From: Rhea pennata | Lineage: Eukaryota > Chordata > Aves > Rheiformes > Rheidae | DNA: 64,000 bases | Direction of reading: 5' to 3' | Assembly: GCF_028389875.1 (NCBI RefSeq) | Contig: NC_084676.1 | Span: 1,240,001 to 1,304,000 of the forward strand | Shown: positions 12,022-23,800 of the stretch, in pieces | How positions within the stretch are numbered: the first letter of the stretch is position 1 | Layout of the letters: each line of letters starts with the position of its first letter | Notes under the pieces: generated by a model | Seen by the model: only the letters and a program-made list of their open reading frames with translations | What the model was told of the DNA's origin: nothing | The model's database searches: none | Translations under genes and position numbers: made by a program

Positions 12022-13359
12022 CTACTGCCTTCCTGCCCTGCATGCAGTACCAGGGCAGCCATTACTTAGGGGTGTCATTGCTGTATCGGGGCTGGCTTAT
12101 ATAAGAAGCATAGCACTGCTCGGACCATCAGCCTTCCTGCCCTTCTTTATGTGCAAAGAGGCAGAGCAGCTGAATGCGAGTTGTTACTGAGCAGGAGCAA
12201 GTGCACGTGAGGGCTTTGGTTAGTGCATGCAAGACTAGCAAGGACTCCAGGAGATGGCGTGCTGGGACGGGGGTGCCCTATCGCTGTTTCCAAAGGACTG
12301 GAGCTGAAAATGCTGGTTTGGCACCTTCCTTCTGTGCCCTGCTCTTTGCAGGACCGAGTCCAAATCCTCCCACTCCTGGAGCTGACAAAGTTCCATTAAG
12401 AAAAAATGGGCTAGGACCTCTCTGCCCCTATTTTAGCAGTGTAATGTGTGTACAAAGCAGCATTGGCCCCTTTTTCAGAGTGCCCCTGCTTGGGAGAGCT
12501 GGACCGTGCTCCAGCCTGGCCAGCTTCCTGGCCAGCCAGGCTCCAAGTGCCTTTGGGAAGAGGGAACGCTCCATGTCCTGGGATTCTTGCACCACTGGAT
12601 GGGCCCAGCCTCTGCAATGGAGCCTGGTGCAGAGCGTACTGCATTGTCCAGCTGCTTCTGCCCATCTTCTACACACCAAAGAACACACTCTCTCCTGTGC
12701 CAACAAGCACTGCTGGCTCAAAGATTCCCCTGCAGCGGTTAGCTCTGGTGTGCTGTAGGCTCACATGTACACTTACCGAGCCCTGCTGCACAATCTGCCA
12801 GGCCAGCGTTGCTCTGGTGCCATTTTTATTCCTGTAACACTGTGGGACAGTGCTTTCCTGTGGCTGGAGCCATGTCCACCCCAAGTGCCCAGCTGATCCC
12901 CAGCCCTCATCTCTAGGGGAGCCTGGCACTGAAGTCCTTGGGTAGGAGGTGCCCTGCGCTGATCCTTGCCACTTCTGAGGACCCAGAAATGTGAGGAAGA
13001 GAGTTTTCTCCTTCTGGGCTTTTAAGGTTAATGGTGCTCTGCATAGAGCTGCGTGCTGCTCTGGAGAGTCTCATGGCACAGCCTGGAGTCTCTCCCTCCA
13101 CCTCTTCTCAGCATTTTTTCCAGCCTGTCTTTCACCCCGGTTCCTGGCCAAAGGGCTTTTGCCCTTGGGGCTTGTTTGCCGTTCCTGGGTACAGTGTGGC
13201 TGCCCTCCGCCACTGCCTTATACTGAGCAGATGGGGAATATGAGGGTGCATGGACTGTTTTGCCCACTCCCCACAGGGGAGATGGCACCTGGATTTTCAT
13301 GAACACTGCTGCTGGTGAGTTCCTGGCAGGCAGAAGTCGGTGCTGGCTCTGCTGGGATT

Positions 13360-13365
13360 ATTAAA
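13360..13365 (+). terminator. SLC35A4: Poly(A) signal (ATTAAA) of SLC35A4
   Basis: The first good + strand poly(A) hexamer after the stop lies at the end of a 1.3-kb stretch that has no other gene and reads as 3' UTR. It sits about 140 bases before the minus-strand poly(A) signal of the convergent kinesin-like gene. Confidence 0.6.
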
Positions 13366-13506
13366 GTTGCTGTTCAACAGCACGCATGTGTTTGTCCTCC
13401 CTGCAGGAAGGCATCTGCTCTGCTTGGCAGAGCCCTACGCAGTCGCCATTCAAGGGGCCCAGGGCACATCTGAGCCTGACAACACTCATTGGTGAAGGGC
13501 ACCCAC

Positions 13507-13512
13507 TTTATT
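13507..13512 (-). terminator. Poly(A) signal (AATAAA) of the kinesin-like gene
   Basis: The + strand TTTATT reads AATAAA on the minus strand, about 500 bases past the TGA at 14008-14010. It gives a compact 3' UTR and puts the two convergent genes tail-to-tail with little or no gap. Confidence 0.6.
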
Positions 13513-14007
13513 CCATGTGGCAGCACCCTCAGGGCTGTTAAATCTCCTGTGGCCCGTGCTCTGCTCCTGCTGCTGTGCTCGTCCGCGTCAGCACGGTGCC
13601 CGCAGGGGGCCCTGCCGGTGCACTGTCTGGTCTCATTACCTTGCGCACCTTTGAGGCTCAGCCTTAGGCAGCAGAGCTGTGTCCGAGCCTGTGCTCCTGC
13701 AGACACCTGCCCTGCTGCAGCACAGGGTTTTCCCCGGGGGACAGGGGTAAAAAGCTCCTCTTCCACTGGTGAGGGTCCTGTCCTTGTACCCTCGCCAGAC
13801 TCCTACAGCAGCAGCACTCCAAAGCCAGAGCAGGCTAGATTGGAGGACTTGCCCTGGGGACAATCAGAGGATGGGCCTGTCCATCTGACCTGTATCAGGG
13901 CTGGTGGCTTACATGTGCTGCATGGTGTGGACCCAGGTGGCAGGGACCTGTGGACATCCCTTCCTTCCTGCCAGAGCAGCCGTGCCCACCACCCTGGAGC
14001 TGTTGGC

Positions 14008-17000
14008 TCAGGACGTCTGCGTGGCGGCATCGGCTGCGCCTTGCTGTTTGGCTGCCCTCAGCTGCTGGTTTTGTGCGGAGAGCTCCACAGCATCCTGGAG
14101 TGCCTCTTGCAGAAGTACCCGGTACTGGCGATCCAGTGCCTCTGCCTGCTCCTCTGCCAGGCGCCGCTGGGCCTGAAACACCTGCGAGGCAACTAGGGTT
14201 CCCTAATGCAGCCCTGGTGCTGTCCAGGGCCATGCCAGCAGCCTGGACGTGCGCCCCATGCCCACCTGCAGTGTGTGCTGCCTCCAGGCCTCCATCTCCT
14301 GCCGGTGACTGTGCAGCAGAGCCTCCAGATCCTCCTCAGCCATCTCACGCTCTCTCCGTGCTGCCTCTAGGCTCCGGCTCAACACAGTCACTTCCCACTG
14401 CCGGTGAGCTGTGTCCCGCTGCAGGGGCAGAGACAAGGACAAGGGCAGAGCTGCGCTGGAGTGTGGCAGCTGCCTGAGGCTCTTGCCTGCTGCTTTGCCG
14501 CAGGAGAGTGGCTCCAGGGAGGTGAGGAAGCTCCTGCTGAAGGCTTTACTTTAGCTCCAGTCTCTGCCCCTGTCCTACTCAGAGCTCTCCTGTGCCCACC
14601 TCCCCACTCACCTCCTGGCCTGGCGCTACCTCATCCCCAAACTCCCCGAGCTCCTGCTGGAGGAGCAGATGGTGTTGAGCCTGCAGGCGCTGCCTCCGGG
14701 CTTTGGCCAGGGAGAACTGGACCTCTAGGGACAGGCAGGGCTGGGACAGGCAGGGCTGGCACTGGCTCCTCGCCTGAGAGAGAGAGCAGAGAGGGTTTGG
14801 ACTGGAGCTGTAGGGCTTACAGTGAGGCACTCCCTTGCCCAGCCCCAGACAGGGACCCAGCAGGGTCTCGCTCACCACGCCAGCCCCACTCGGTGCCCAC
14901 TGCCACGGCGCTTTGCCCTGCAAGGGCTCTTCTGGCAGGCCCTGTTCTGCCCTCCTAGGGCCCTGGCTGTTCCCTCTCCAGCAGCTCTCAGCAGCACTGG
15001 CTCCTCGTTGGCAAGAGGGAAGGAAAATAAGTGTGATGTAGGGGGCTGGAGAAGCCAGTCCAAAGCCACGAACCCTTTTCCTCTTCAAGTCCCCTGAGCA
15101 GAGGGGTTTCCCATAATTTAAAGTGATGCCCCATGCCCATGTATCAGCCACCAGGGCACAGTGGCACATCTCTGTCTCCATATTCCATACCTTCCCCCTG
15201 CTCCAGACTGGGTCCATCCAGGGGCTCTTGGGTCCTAGGCTGTTTGCCCAGTGCTGGGTTCTCTGCAGGGACCAGGTCCTGTGGGAATAGGAGGTGTCAT
15301 TATGGGGATGTCACCAGGATTTGGGGCTTCTTCTATGTCCAGGTTGTCCCCACAGAGGGAGGTCTGGCCTGTGCCCACCTTGGCGCCAGGTTGATGCATC
15401 TGGTTTGCCCTGAATGCTTTGGTCGCCATCTGCTTCTTCTCCCACCTCTGGCTCTTCAGCACCTGGAAGAAGGGACTGGGCATCCTTGCTAGGGTGCTGG
15501 AGACTGCCAGGCATGGCACAACTGCATGGGCATGTCTCACTGCACTGTCCCCTCCCCCTAGGCAGGCTACCTCTGGCTCCCTTCCCTGCCCATGGTGCCA
15601 GACAAGGGTTTGTAACACCAGGACACAGCCAAGACCTCATCCAACAGGGGGGATGGTGCCACCCTGGGTCCCAGTTGAGGCACATGGTGCTCGGGGCATC
15701 CCTCTACCTGCAGCTCCTGCAGTGCTCTCCGCAGCTGGGCCACGGCTCTCTCTTGCTCCGGGCGGCCCGCTCCAGCCAGCAGCTTGGCCCGCAGCCCTCG
15801 GATCTCCACCTGCCGCACCGTGGCCTCTTGCACAGGGTCCCAGTGGGTGGGTGAGACTGTCTTGGCCAGCCCCTTCACCCGCTCAGCAAGTGCCAGGGCT
15901 GCCAGGATATCTTCTCCAGAAGTGTCTGAAAAAAATGTCTGGATGGTTGGATAGGGGCTGTGGTGTGCATGGGCCCAGCGATGTCCCCAGGCCCAGCACA
16001 GCATCGCAGCAGATGGGCCAGGCTGGCACAGATGGGCAGAGCTGGTGCCTGGCTTGTTGATGACCACGTGCATCCCCAGGCAGGGCCCAGGGCAGCAGGA
16101 GAGCAGGGACCAAGTGCCTGCAGCCGGGTGGGAGGAAGGTCCTCCCGAGGCGGTTATCCCCTTCCCGGGGTTACCTGGCAGCGTCATGCACAGCAGCAGG
16201 AATGTGAGGCTGTTCCCCTCCAGCAGTCGCTCGATGACCCAGGGCAGGGAGCCGGCGCTGGCCGGCGGGCGTCCTGTAGCCAGCGCCCCAAGCAGGGGTG
16301 AGAGCCTGGGGAGAGTCAGCATGAGGGGAGCGATGGGGCACAGAGGTGAGGGGCACAGCAGCATCACAGCAGGGTCTGCACCCCCTTGCTGGGCTGAGCA
16401 CCAGTCTGAGAGCTTTGGGACTGGTCTCCCAGTTAGCCAGACAGGGCCAGAGTGGGAGCAAGCCAGCCCGTGTGCCTGAGGGGTAGTGGGATCTTCCCTT
16501 AGCTCCCAGGCACAGGCTCCCATTGGGATACCAAGGCTCTCCTGCCCCTCTGAAGCCCAAACAGTTTCTCTTCCAGGTAGCGAACCTTGTCCTCACCCCC
16601 CTGCCCGGCACTGCTGGTTCATGGGAGTCCCTGAGAGAGGAGCTGGCTCAGCCCCACAGGCAGAGCCGCAGCTCCGGTACATACGGCTCAGGGCCGGGGC
16701 CCCCGGAGACAGCCAGGATCCTGAGAGCCGAGCGCCGGCACCCACATCCCTCCAGTTCCCACTCCAAGGTGAGCGTGAAGAGGCTGCTGGCCCTGCAGAG
16801 AGGCAGGCGGGTAAGCGGAGCTGTGGAGGTGACCTCGGCCTGGTCCCTCCCTATGCACCAGCCTAGCTCTGGCCCTCTGAGCTAAGCTGTTCCCAGAGCA
16901 TCCCTCTTCAGGTGCTACCCAAATCCCTCACCCCTGTGCAGCTGAGCACCCATCTGCCACGGGGCACTGCATGCACCCAGGGAACGGTGCTGGAAGGGCA

Positions 17001-19912
17001 CCCAGCCCCCATGCGTAGATGCTCATGGCAGCTCGGGCGTCTGGCACAGCGATTTCCATCACTTCCTCCACCATCCTGGAAGCAGAGAGAGCCAAGAGTG
17101 AACAAGTGGAGCCATGTTCACCCCACATCCCCGAGGGACTGGAGCATGAGCACTATGTCCCAGTCCCAGCCCTATGCCCCATGCCTGGCCATCAGCCCCC
17201 GCCCCCGAATGCAGATGCCAGAACATAGGGCACTGGATACCTACAAGCCCAGGGGTGCAATGTCCATCACCTGCAGGGCTTGGCCACCAGGACGGAGCAG
17301 GTCCCAGGCTCCTCCCTGGGCACAGACCTGGAAAGGCGCAGCATTAGAAAACAGAGCAGCAAGATGGGGCTGCTGGGACCTGCCCTGCTCACTGGAGCCC
17401 TCATTTGCTCATGCCCATGCAAATGTGAATGCTGGGAAGGAATATGTCTTGGAGCACCTCCAGCATTTCCAAGCCCAGGACTGGAGAGAGCCACTGCCCT
17501 GGGACATCGACAGGCACGCAGAGCCTGGCAGGCCCTGGCAGCATCTGGGAACCAAAAGCAAAAGCCTGGCCTGGCAGTGGAAGCTGGCATCTTCTTTATG
17601 CCAACTGAGCACAGATGGGAGGGTCTTTTCAAGCCATGAAGAAGGGTCAGCATCAGAAAAAGCCCCAAAGTCCAGACATGTGGTGGGAAAGGAGATATTA
17701 GAGGGTTCCCTGTGCCCACAGTGCTGCTGGAGCAGGGCAAGTGACATGCTGCTGGGGAAGCTTGGAGACACCCTCAGCCCCTCAGGGTGACAGGGAGGCA
17801 GGGCAGGCCTCCATTGCCTACAAAGACCTGTGAGGGGGTGAGAAAACCTGAAATCTCAAGGTCTTCAGCCCCTGGGGTTGGACACTGGTACAGTGTAAGC
17901 CTCACAGCACAGCAGTGGCTAGTCAGCAGCAGTGGCAGAGTGGGACCCCCACCCGGGGCACCCTGTCCCAGCCAGCCCTGCTCTCACCATACCTGCACCA
18001 GGCTGACAGTTTGCATGCCCCGTGTGTCACCTTCTGTGGCCTCCAGCTCTTGGAAAACACTGTCAATCACCTAGGGACAAGCCGACCAAGCTAGGAGCCA
18101 TGGGTTCCTCACACCTGTGGCTGGGTTTCACTCTTGTACCAGCAGGATCAGGGCCAACAGGATGAGCCTGATATCACCAGCCCGGGTGGGAGCCCAGAGC
18201 CCCGCACTACAGGGCACACTGGACACACTGTCATGTGTCCAGTGTCCACATGGCTGTGCCCTTACCTGCCAGATGATGTCCTGGAGTGGCAGCTGTGTCT
18301 CAGAACCATGAGGATCCCACAGCAGCAGGGATACACTATAGCCAAGGGGCACCAGGGCCAGCTGGGGTCTTGCCAGCTCCAAAACCTTCTCCTGGAAGGA
18401 GAGACATAGATGGCATAGCAGGGATGGCACAGCACATATGGTATGGCATGGCACAGAGCACAGCACAGAGCATGGCACAGATGGTGTGGCACAGATGGCA
18501 GCCACATCCCAGCACCTAAGAGTAGCCAGGAGGTGGTGAAGAGTAGCAGTAGAGCCACGCCTAGGACTAAGCCCAAGGTGCCAAGCACTGCCTGCAACCT
18601 CTGAGGAGTTGGCAGTGGCACTCGATACCTCTGGAGATGAGCCAGGTGAGCTGCAGAGTGATAGGCCCCTGCCTGGGGCCAGCATGTCCCTGGAGCACCC
18701 AGCTGGGGAGGGATGTAGGGATGGGGGTCTAGAAGGAGGACCCAGAGCTCACAGTACCTGTCCTGTGTCCAAGTGAAAGATGCCATCGATGGTCAAACAG
18801 CTCTCCTGGCAGGAGGGAATGAGTATGTTAACGGTCAGCTGTCCGCTGTTCCAGTGTGACCAGCGCAGGCTGCAGGAGGGACTTGGCAGTGCTGCATCTG
18901 GGCATGGCATGGAGGGCCTGGCACAGGCCTGGAGGATGGTGGAGATCCCCTTCCTTCTCCTGCTCTCTGCTAGCTCTCAGAACCCCCCCAGAAGGATCCA
19001 GAGAGGCATACGGCAGGTCAACCAAAGGCTTCAGCACCCATTGGGATCCTGAGTGTGACAGGCCTCTACTGGGGGTCCTGGTCTGGCAGGTGGCTGGGAT
19101 GGGGACCCCTGCTCCCATCTCATCCCCCACGAACCCTCATCCCCTTAGTTCCCTTGTCCCTGCCATTCTCACCTGGACCTCCCTCTCCGCAAAGAGGAGC
19201 CGTGCGGGATCTTCGCTGCTGGCCATCTGGCTCTGCCCCAGCCCTGTAACACCACAAGTGGGTGATGCAGGGAGGGTGCCATCCCCACCAGACCCCACTA
19301 CCCCTCCCTCAGAGCCGGCTCCTAGGGATTTCACATTCGCCATCACTGTGAGCCCTCCTGCTGTGACCATGGCACTCAGCACCACAGCATGGGGGAGGAT
19401 TCCCTCTCCCTAACCCCCCCCCCCGGCCAGTCCCACCAGTATGACCCATGGTCCCAGTGCCACAGTGCCACCCAGTGCCACCACAGCACCCAACCCTAGT
19501 TCCCTGGGGAGGCATTTGGGCAGGGCCCCATGCCCAAAGGGGCTGGGACACTGCAGCTGCAGCCACTTCCCAAGCCCTGGCCCTACCTGCTGCCCGGTGG
19601 AGTCCTACAGCTGCTCGTACGCGCACATCCTGCTCGGCCTGGAGGGATGTGTGGTAAAGGGGGCGTGAGCTGGGTCCTGCCCCAACCACTCAGCACCGTA
19701 AAGAGCTGGACGAGCCCTTCAGGCCTGAGCAGCATCAGGCCACACCATGCCAAAGGCAGAGGGCAGATCCCCCCAAACCAGCCTGTGCTGTCCCACCCAA
19801 GGACGCTCACCTTCTCAGCATCCATGACCAGCTCAATATGAGCAAACTTGGAGCTGGTGCTTGGGACAGGGCAGAGGATGAGGTTACAAGGGGTGATCGC
19901 GTTTCCGTGCAT
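14008..19912 (-). CDS. Kinesin-like protein with degenerate motor domain, about 649 aa (17 exons)
   Basis: Exons, 5' to 3': 19912-19811, 19638-19587, 19243-19173, 18805-18758, 18391-18266, 18070-17993, 17327-17245, 17075-16932, 16792-16685, 16305-16175, 15925-15708, 15462-15379, 15278-15191, 15003-14876, 14773-14612, 14418-14266, 14181-14008. All junctions are GT-AG, phases match throughout and the sum is 1950 bases. A kinesin motor order can be followed: CLTIDGIFHLDTGQEKVLE (FDxVF and tip), GYSVSLLLWDPHGSETQ (P-loop site, about 117-123), GASSLFTLTLE (switch I site, about 236), LRILAVSGGPGPE (switch II site, about 262-267), RLLEGNSLTFLLLCMTLP (the LGGNSKT strand) and DILAALALAERVKGLAKT (neck). 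GQTGSGKT, SSRSH and DLAGSE are all lost, so ATP hydrolysis is unlikely. A coiled coil fills residues about 340-640; the end AATQTS resembles a dynein-light-chain TQT motif. The start may be M1 or a later ATG in exon 1. The family name is unknown to me. Confidence 0.78.
18400..18505. repeat. Simple minisatellite in the kinesin-like gene intron
   Basis: Repeated 'ggcacagagcat' and 'atggcacag' type units, 10-15 bases each and imperfect, lie in the intron between the 18758-18805 and 18266-18391 exons. No coding sense. Confidence 0.5.
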
Positions 19913-21281
19913 TATTCATGGGTGTCAGGCACAGCCGTGTGGGCAGAGTTGGGCAGGGCCAGAGCCTGGAGGTCGCATCCTGCAACACCAAGCCCAACTG
20001 GTGACGGAGTAGTGAGGTTTTACAGTGTCGAAGATTGTTCATCATGGGGCTGTTTGATGGCAATGATGCCCCGAGAACTTCTCCTGGCCCTCGGACAAAG
20101 CAGCTGGAGAGGGCAGGGCTCTTGCTAGGGTGTGAGGTCAGCCATCCCAGCGCCATTCATGCATAATTGATGGTGGGTTGGCAAAGCGCCGTAGAGCACG
20201 TGCCCCCCACAGGCCCTGTGGCCCAGCTCCCTCCAACACTGCTGCCAGCCCCAGAAGCCGATGGGGTCATGGGAGGCCAGTGGGCACCTGACATCACTTG
20301 CCTGGTGTTAGCAAGCTCCCAGCTTCATGAGTGACATCCTTGCAAGGTAGGAGCAGGAGAGGAGGGACTCTGGACCATCATGAAGGCTTTTTAGACACAA
20401 GGAGCAACCACAAACCATGGAACCACATTTATTTGAAATCAGTCATACCAAGAAAGCATAAAAGGAAATGCTAAAGCCAAGGTCTCCACAATGCATGGAA
20501 ATACAGACTGTGAGATGCAAGAGAGAGATCCCAGGACAGCCCCTGCTCCCTGCGTTTGGATGGGACCAGGCACCACAGGGAGATGCACACATTTGTCTCA
20601 TGTCTGCCACTACTCCCCTTTGCAGAAGGAGATTATGGAGCTGCCCCTGCTTCCCTGATCCTCTGCTTCCCCAAATGTTTTCAGATATGAGGGTGATATC
20701 AGGTTGCACATGAGCCATGACTGCAAATAAGGAAATGGCAAATGAGCACAGTCAGTCAAGTAAGGGTTCAGATATCCCTTAGGCTTGGCAGAGTCATCTC
20801 CTGGATGCTGTCATGGGAAGGTGAGTCTTAGGATTTTAAAACACAAGGATTTCTCCTTCCCAGTTCACTAGATGTAAGCTGCCGCTCCCCATTCCCAGGT
20901 CTGGCCAGTTGTGAGGCTGAGTGCAAATTCAAAAATGCAATTATAGACCCACAGTACAGACACAATTAACCCTGTGGATCAAACCTGCTGTTACCAGCAC
21001 CCACCTAAATACCTACAGCACTCACATGAACACAAGCACATGGGCAGCCTGACTCCGTCCCTCCCCTCCAGATCAGGACTGACACTCGCTGACGGCACAT
21101 ACCCTCGATCCCCATGCACATGCGCACCCACAGGCCCTCAAACCCTTCAGCAGACATCCAAACCATCCAGGATCCATGCCTGGACCCTGGGCCTGATTTA
21201 TCCAGTCTCCAGCTCTGACCTTGGCTCTTTCTATATTCTGATTTCCTACTCAACAGGTCATCCAACTTGTGTTTGCTAGCA

Positions 21282-21329
21282 GGTGACACAACCAACACAC
21301 ACATACACACACACACACTCACACACACC
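21282..21329. repeat. (CA)n-rich microsatellite
   Basis: An interrupted run of ACAC dinucleotides of about 48 bases, with AT and CT interruptions. Confidence 0.85.
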
Positions 21330-21849
21330 ACCGAAGCATAGAGAGGGAGGTCACACACAAAATGTGGGACCAGTGCAGGGCTCAGCCAGGCAAAGTCCTT
21401 TACCAACCCTGCTTACCTGTGACCAGCCCCTTTTCTTCCCCATCCTCTCTATTTTCCTGTGCTTGTTCCTTGCCCAGCCACTCACCATGACCCCTCCCTT
21501 TCAGCTTTGATGCTTCTCTTAAACATCCCTTGGTAAGTTTTGCACACTTCCATAATCCTCAACATCTCCTAATCAGTTCAGTCTTTCCTGTGAGACCCAT
21601 TCTGATAACCCAGAATAAACCTGCTTTCTTAACAGTTACAAAGTTTGTGGTTGAACCTCTTTGAGGTTGCATTGGAGAGGGTCACCCACCAGTGCCTTGA
21701 GAGCTCTGGTCTTTGTTACCATCTCCATTATCTCCTGCTCATTAGGGTTTGCATATGCGGTTGTTTAATTTATCACTTTTCCTTTCTTGTGTTTTTTCTC
21801 TTAGGCTGAATAGCAATTAAGCAGATATCCTCACAAACCAGACATCCTT

Positions 21850-22260
21850 ACAGATGTGGCCCAGTGTGGAGCCCTCAGGTCAGGAAAGAGGCAGGAAAGG
21901 GATCTGTGAAGGCTGCCAGGATGATTGTGCTGGAGGGCACAGGGCTACACAGAGGTGCGGGAAGCTGGGATGGGATGGTCCAGCCAAGTTGAGCCTCGGG
22001 GGGAGGATCCAAGAGGAGCCAGTAGCTGCTCGGAGGGAAGAACAAGCACAATGGAGCCAAACTCCTCTTGCTCAGGGCAGACGAGACCATGGGAGCAATG
22101 GGTGCAAATTAGGACTTGTGAGGTTCAGGTTGGGCGTTAGGAAAATCTTTCTGTCTAGCATGGTGCAGCCCTGGGACAGAGCACAGCAAGGGCAAACTCC
22201 ATTCTTGGGACTTTCCAAGACTTGGCCAGACAAAGCTGTGGCCCCCCTGAGCTAAAGCCT
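21850..22260 (+). mobile_element. CR1 LINE 3' fragment
   Basis: The text follows the CR1 3' region in order: 'ctgccaggatgattgtgctggag', later 'aggttcaggttgggcgttagg', then 'gggacagagcacagcaagg'. It is old, diverged and 5'-truncated. Both borders are approximate. Confidence 0.65.
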
Positions 22261-22422
22261 AGTACAGTCCTGCTCCACAGGGGAGGCTGGACTAGGGACC
22301 CCAGAGAGTTTCCCACCAGCATGTTGGGGCCTTGTGAGACTTCCCCGGCAGCTCCCAGCCTTGCAGCCCCCTGAATGTGCCATAGCCAAGCTGCTGTATG
22401 GGAAGCACTGGTGGGAACGGTC

Positions 22423-23790
22423 CTACGCCCCCTTCACAGCCCTGCGGCAGTCCTGGAACAGCCTGTACCTGGATTTGGCCAGGTAGACTGCTCCAGCCAC
22501 ACAGAGTAAGGCAAGAATAATGCAGATGGGAGTGATCACCGCAGCACTGTTGCACTGCAGTACTGAGACAGGCACATCTTTCACCAGAATGCCCTGGTAG
22601 TGAGGGGGTGCATGGCACACATAGCCATGGGGCCAGGCCGGCCCTAGGTGCACCATTGCTGCCAGTGTCTGGATCCCCCTGGCCCCAGAGCATGAGCAGT
22701 TGTAGGGGTTGCCAGCTGCAGCCAGGTCCTTCAAGTGCTCCAGGACCCGCACCTCATCCCAGGGCAGCTCTGGGATCAAATTGTCATCCAGATGGAGGAC
22801 TTCCAACACGGGGCAATTCCTGATGAAGGAGGCATCTTGAAGCATGTTTTGGCTGAGGAGGAGCGTCTTCAGGGAGCCAAAAGAAATGTCTAAAGTATGG
22901 AGGTGGTTGTAGCTCATGTCCAGCACTTCTAGATTGGGAGGCAGAGGTGTGGGGACTCCATCCAAGCCAGTGCCAGATAAGTTAAAGATTCGAAGGGACA
23001 TCGGCCACTGGCAGGAGGAGGCCAGACCAGCAATGAGCTTGTTCTGGCTGATGTCTAAATGCTGGAGCTCATGCAGCAGCTGCAGGCTCTCACACACGCT
23101 GTGGTAGGATGTCAGGTTGTTGCGTTGCAGACTCAGTAACTGGAGCTGTGGAAATGCACCCTCACAGAAGGTGGGCATCAAGCTGTCATCCCTGAGGCTG
23201 TTCTGTGCCACATCCAGGGAGCGCAATGTTCCGAAAACTCTGCCGATGGCACAGGGCAGGGTGGTGACATGGGAGCTGGTGACTGCCAGCTCCTGCAGTG
23301 TCTCCAGCCAGCTGCTTAGGCTGGAGAAGCCCTGCTCACGGCCTGTCAGAGGGGCTGACGTCACGTTGTGGAAGCGCAGGGTCAATATGGGTAAGTTACA
23401 CCCGGCCATTTCGGTCCAGTTACTTCTACCCGCAAAACTGCAGCTCTCAAACACCAGCTCCTGCACTCGGGTGTAGGAAAAGAACATCAAGACCTTGGCA
23501 AGCAGGACCTCAGGCACCAGGAGGTCTCCAAAGACAAGTTTCCTGATGTGGAGGGTTTCCAGCAAGTCCATGGTGGAGGGCTGCAGATTGCTAATAGGTA
23601 AGGCTGCATACTTCTCCAGGTCTCCCCCCCAAAACTCCACAACAGAGGCTGGGAGGCACTGGATGATGCTCCCCAGGGTCTCCTCGGACAGGCTACGGCA
23701 CACACAATGTTCCTCAGTGCGGTTGAAGAAACACCTGCCTTCTCCCTCCACCAGGCCCAGCCCCAGCAGAAGGAGGATGGCCACATTCAT
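22423..23790 (-). CDS. CD14: CD14-like LRR receptor with C-terminal transmembrane helix, 455 aa
   Basis: I start at the ATG at 23790 because it opens a signal peptide (MNVAILLLLGLGLVEGEG) followed by CFFNRTEEHCVC. An acceptor-like 'tttctag' lies ten bases upstream, which fits the 5' intron of CD14 genes. The same frame is open a further 66 codons upstream, but that part has no signal-peptide logic. About ten leucine-rich repeats follow (LRSLDVAQNSL, LQLLSLQRNNL, LQHLDISQNKL, LEVLDMSYNHL, LKTLLLSQNML, LEVLHLDDNL), then a cysteine cap (NPYNCSCSGARG). It ends with VITPICIILALLCVAGAVYLA, a membrane helix at about residues 415-435, and a 20-residue basic tail. CD14 hands lipopolysaccharide to TLR4/MD-2. 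Mammalian CD14 is GPI-anchored; chicken CD14 is transmembrane, as here. Its place between SLC35A4 and TMCO6 is the conserved location. Confidence 0.93.
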   Translation of the reverse strand: MNVAILLLLGLGLVEGEGRCFFNRTEEHCVCRSLSEETLGSIIQCLPASVVEFWGGDLEKYAALPISNLQPSTMDLLETLHIRKLVFGDLLVPEVLLAKVLMFFSYTRVQELVFESCSFAGRSNWTEMAGCNLPILTLRFHNVTSAPLTGREQGFSSLSSWLETLQELAVTSSHVTTLPCAIGRVFGTLRSLDVAQNSLRDDSLMPTFCEGAFPQLQLLSLQRNNLTSYHSVCESLQLLHELQHLDISQNKLIAGLASSCQWPMSLRIFNLSGTGLDGVPTPLPPNLEVLDMSYNHLHTLDISFGSLKTLLLSQNMLQDASFIRNCPVLEVLHLDDNLIPELPWDEVRVLEHLKDLAAAGNPYNCSCSGARGIQTLAAMVHLGPAWPHGYVCHAPPHYQGILVKDVPVSVLQCNSAAVITPICIILALLCVAGAVYLAKSRYRLFQDCRRAVKGA

Positions 23791-23800
23791 GGCGAACAGC

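Larger units (their letters stand above)
19913..22422. other. Interval between the kinesin-like gene and CD14
   Basis: No supported coding exon. An E-box CACGTG lies near 20196, upstream of the kinesin-like gene, whose 5' region is not a CpG island. A minus-strand AATAAA at 20428-20433 is a candidate distal 3' end for CD14. A CA-rich microsatellite (21282-21329) and a CR1 3' fragment (21850-22260) occupy the rest. Confidence 0.5.

Noticed and set aside
12174-12758. 194-codon frame in the SLC35A4 3' region
   Set aside because: No motif or splice logic; it lies between the stop and the poly(A) signal, so it is 3' UTR.
16540-16598. Possible extra kinesin-gene exon reading VRYLEEKLFGLQ
   Set aside because: The acceptor lacks a pyrimidine tract, and inserting the 54 bases in the phase set by the flanking exons gives a different reading that breaks the motor alignment.
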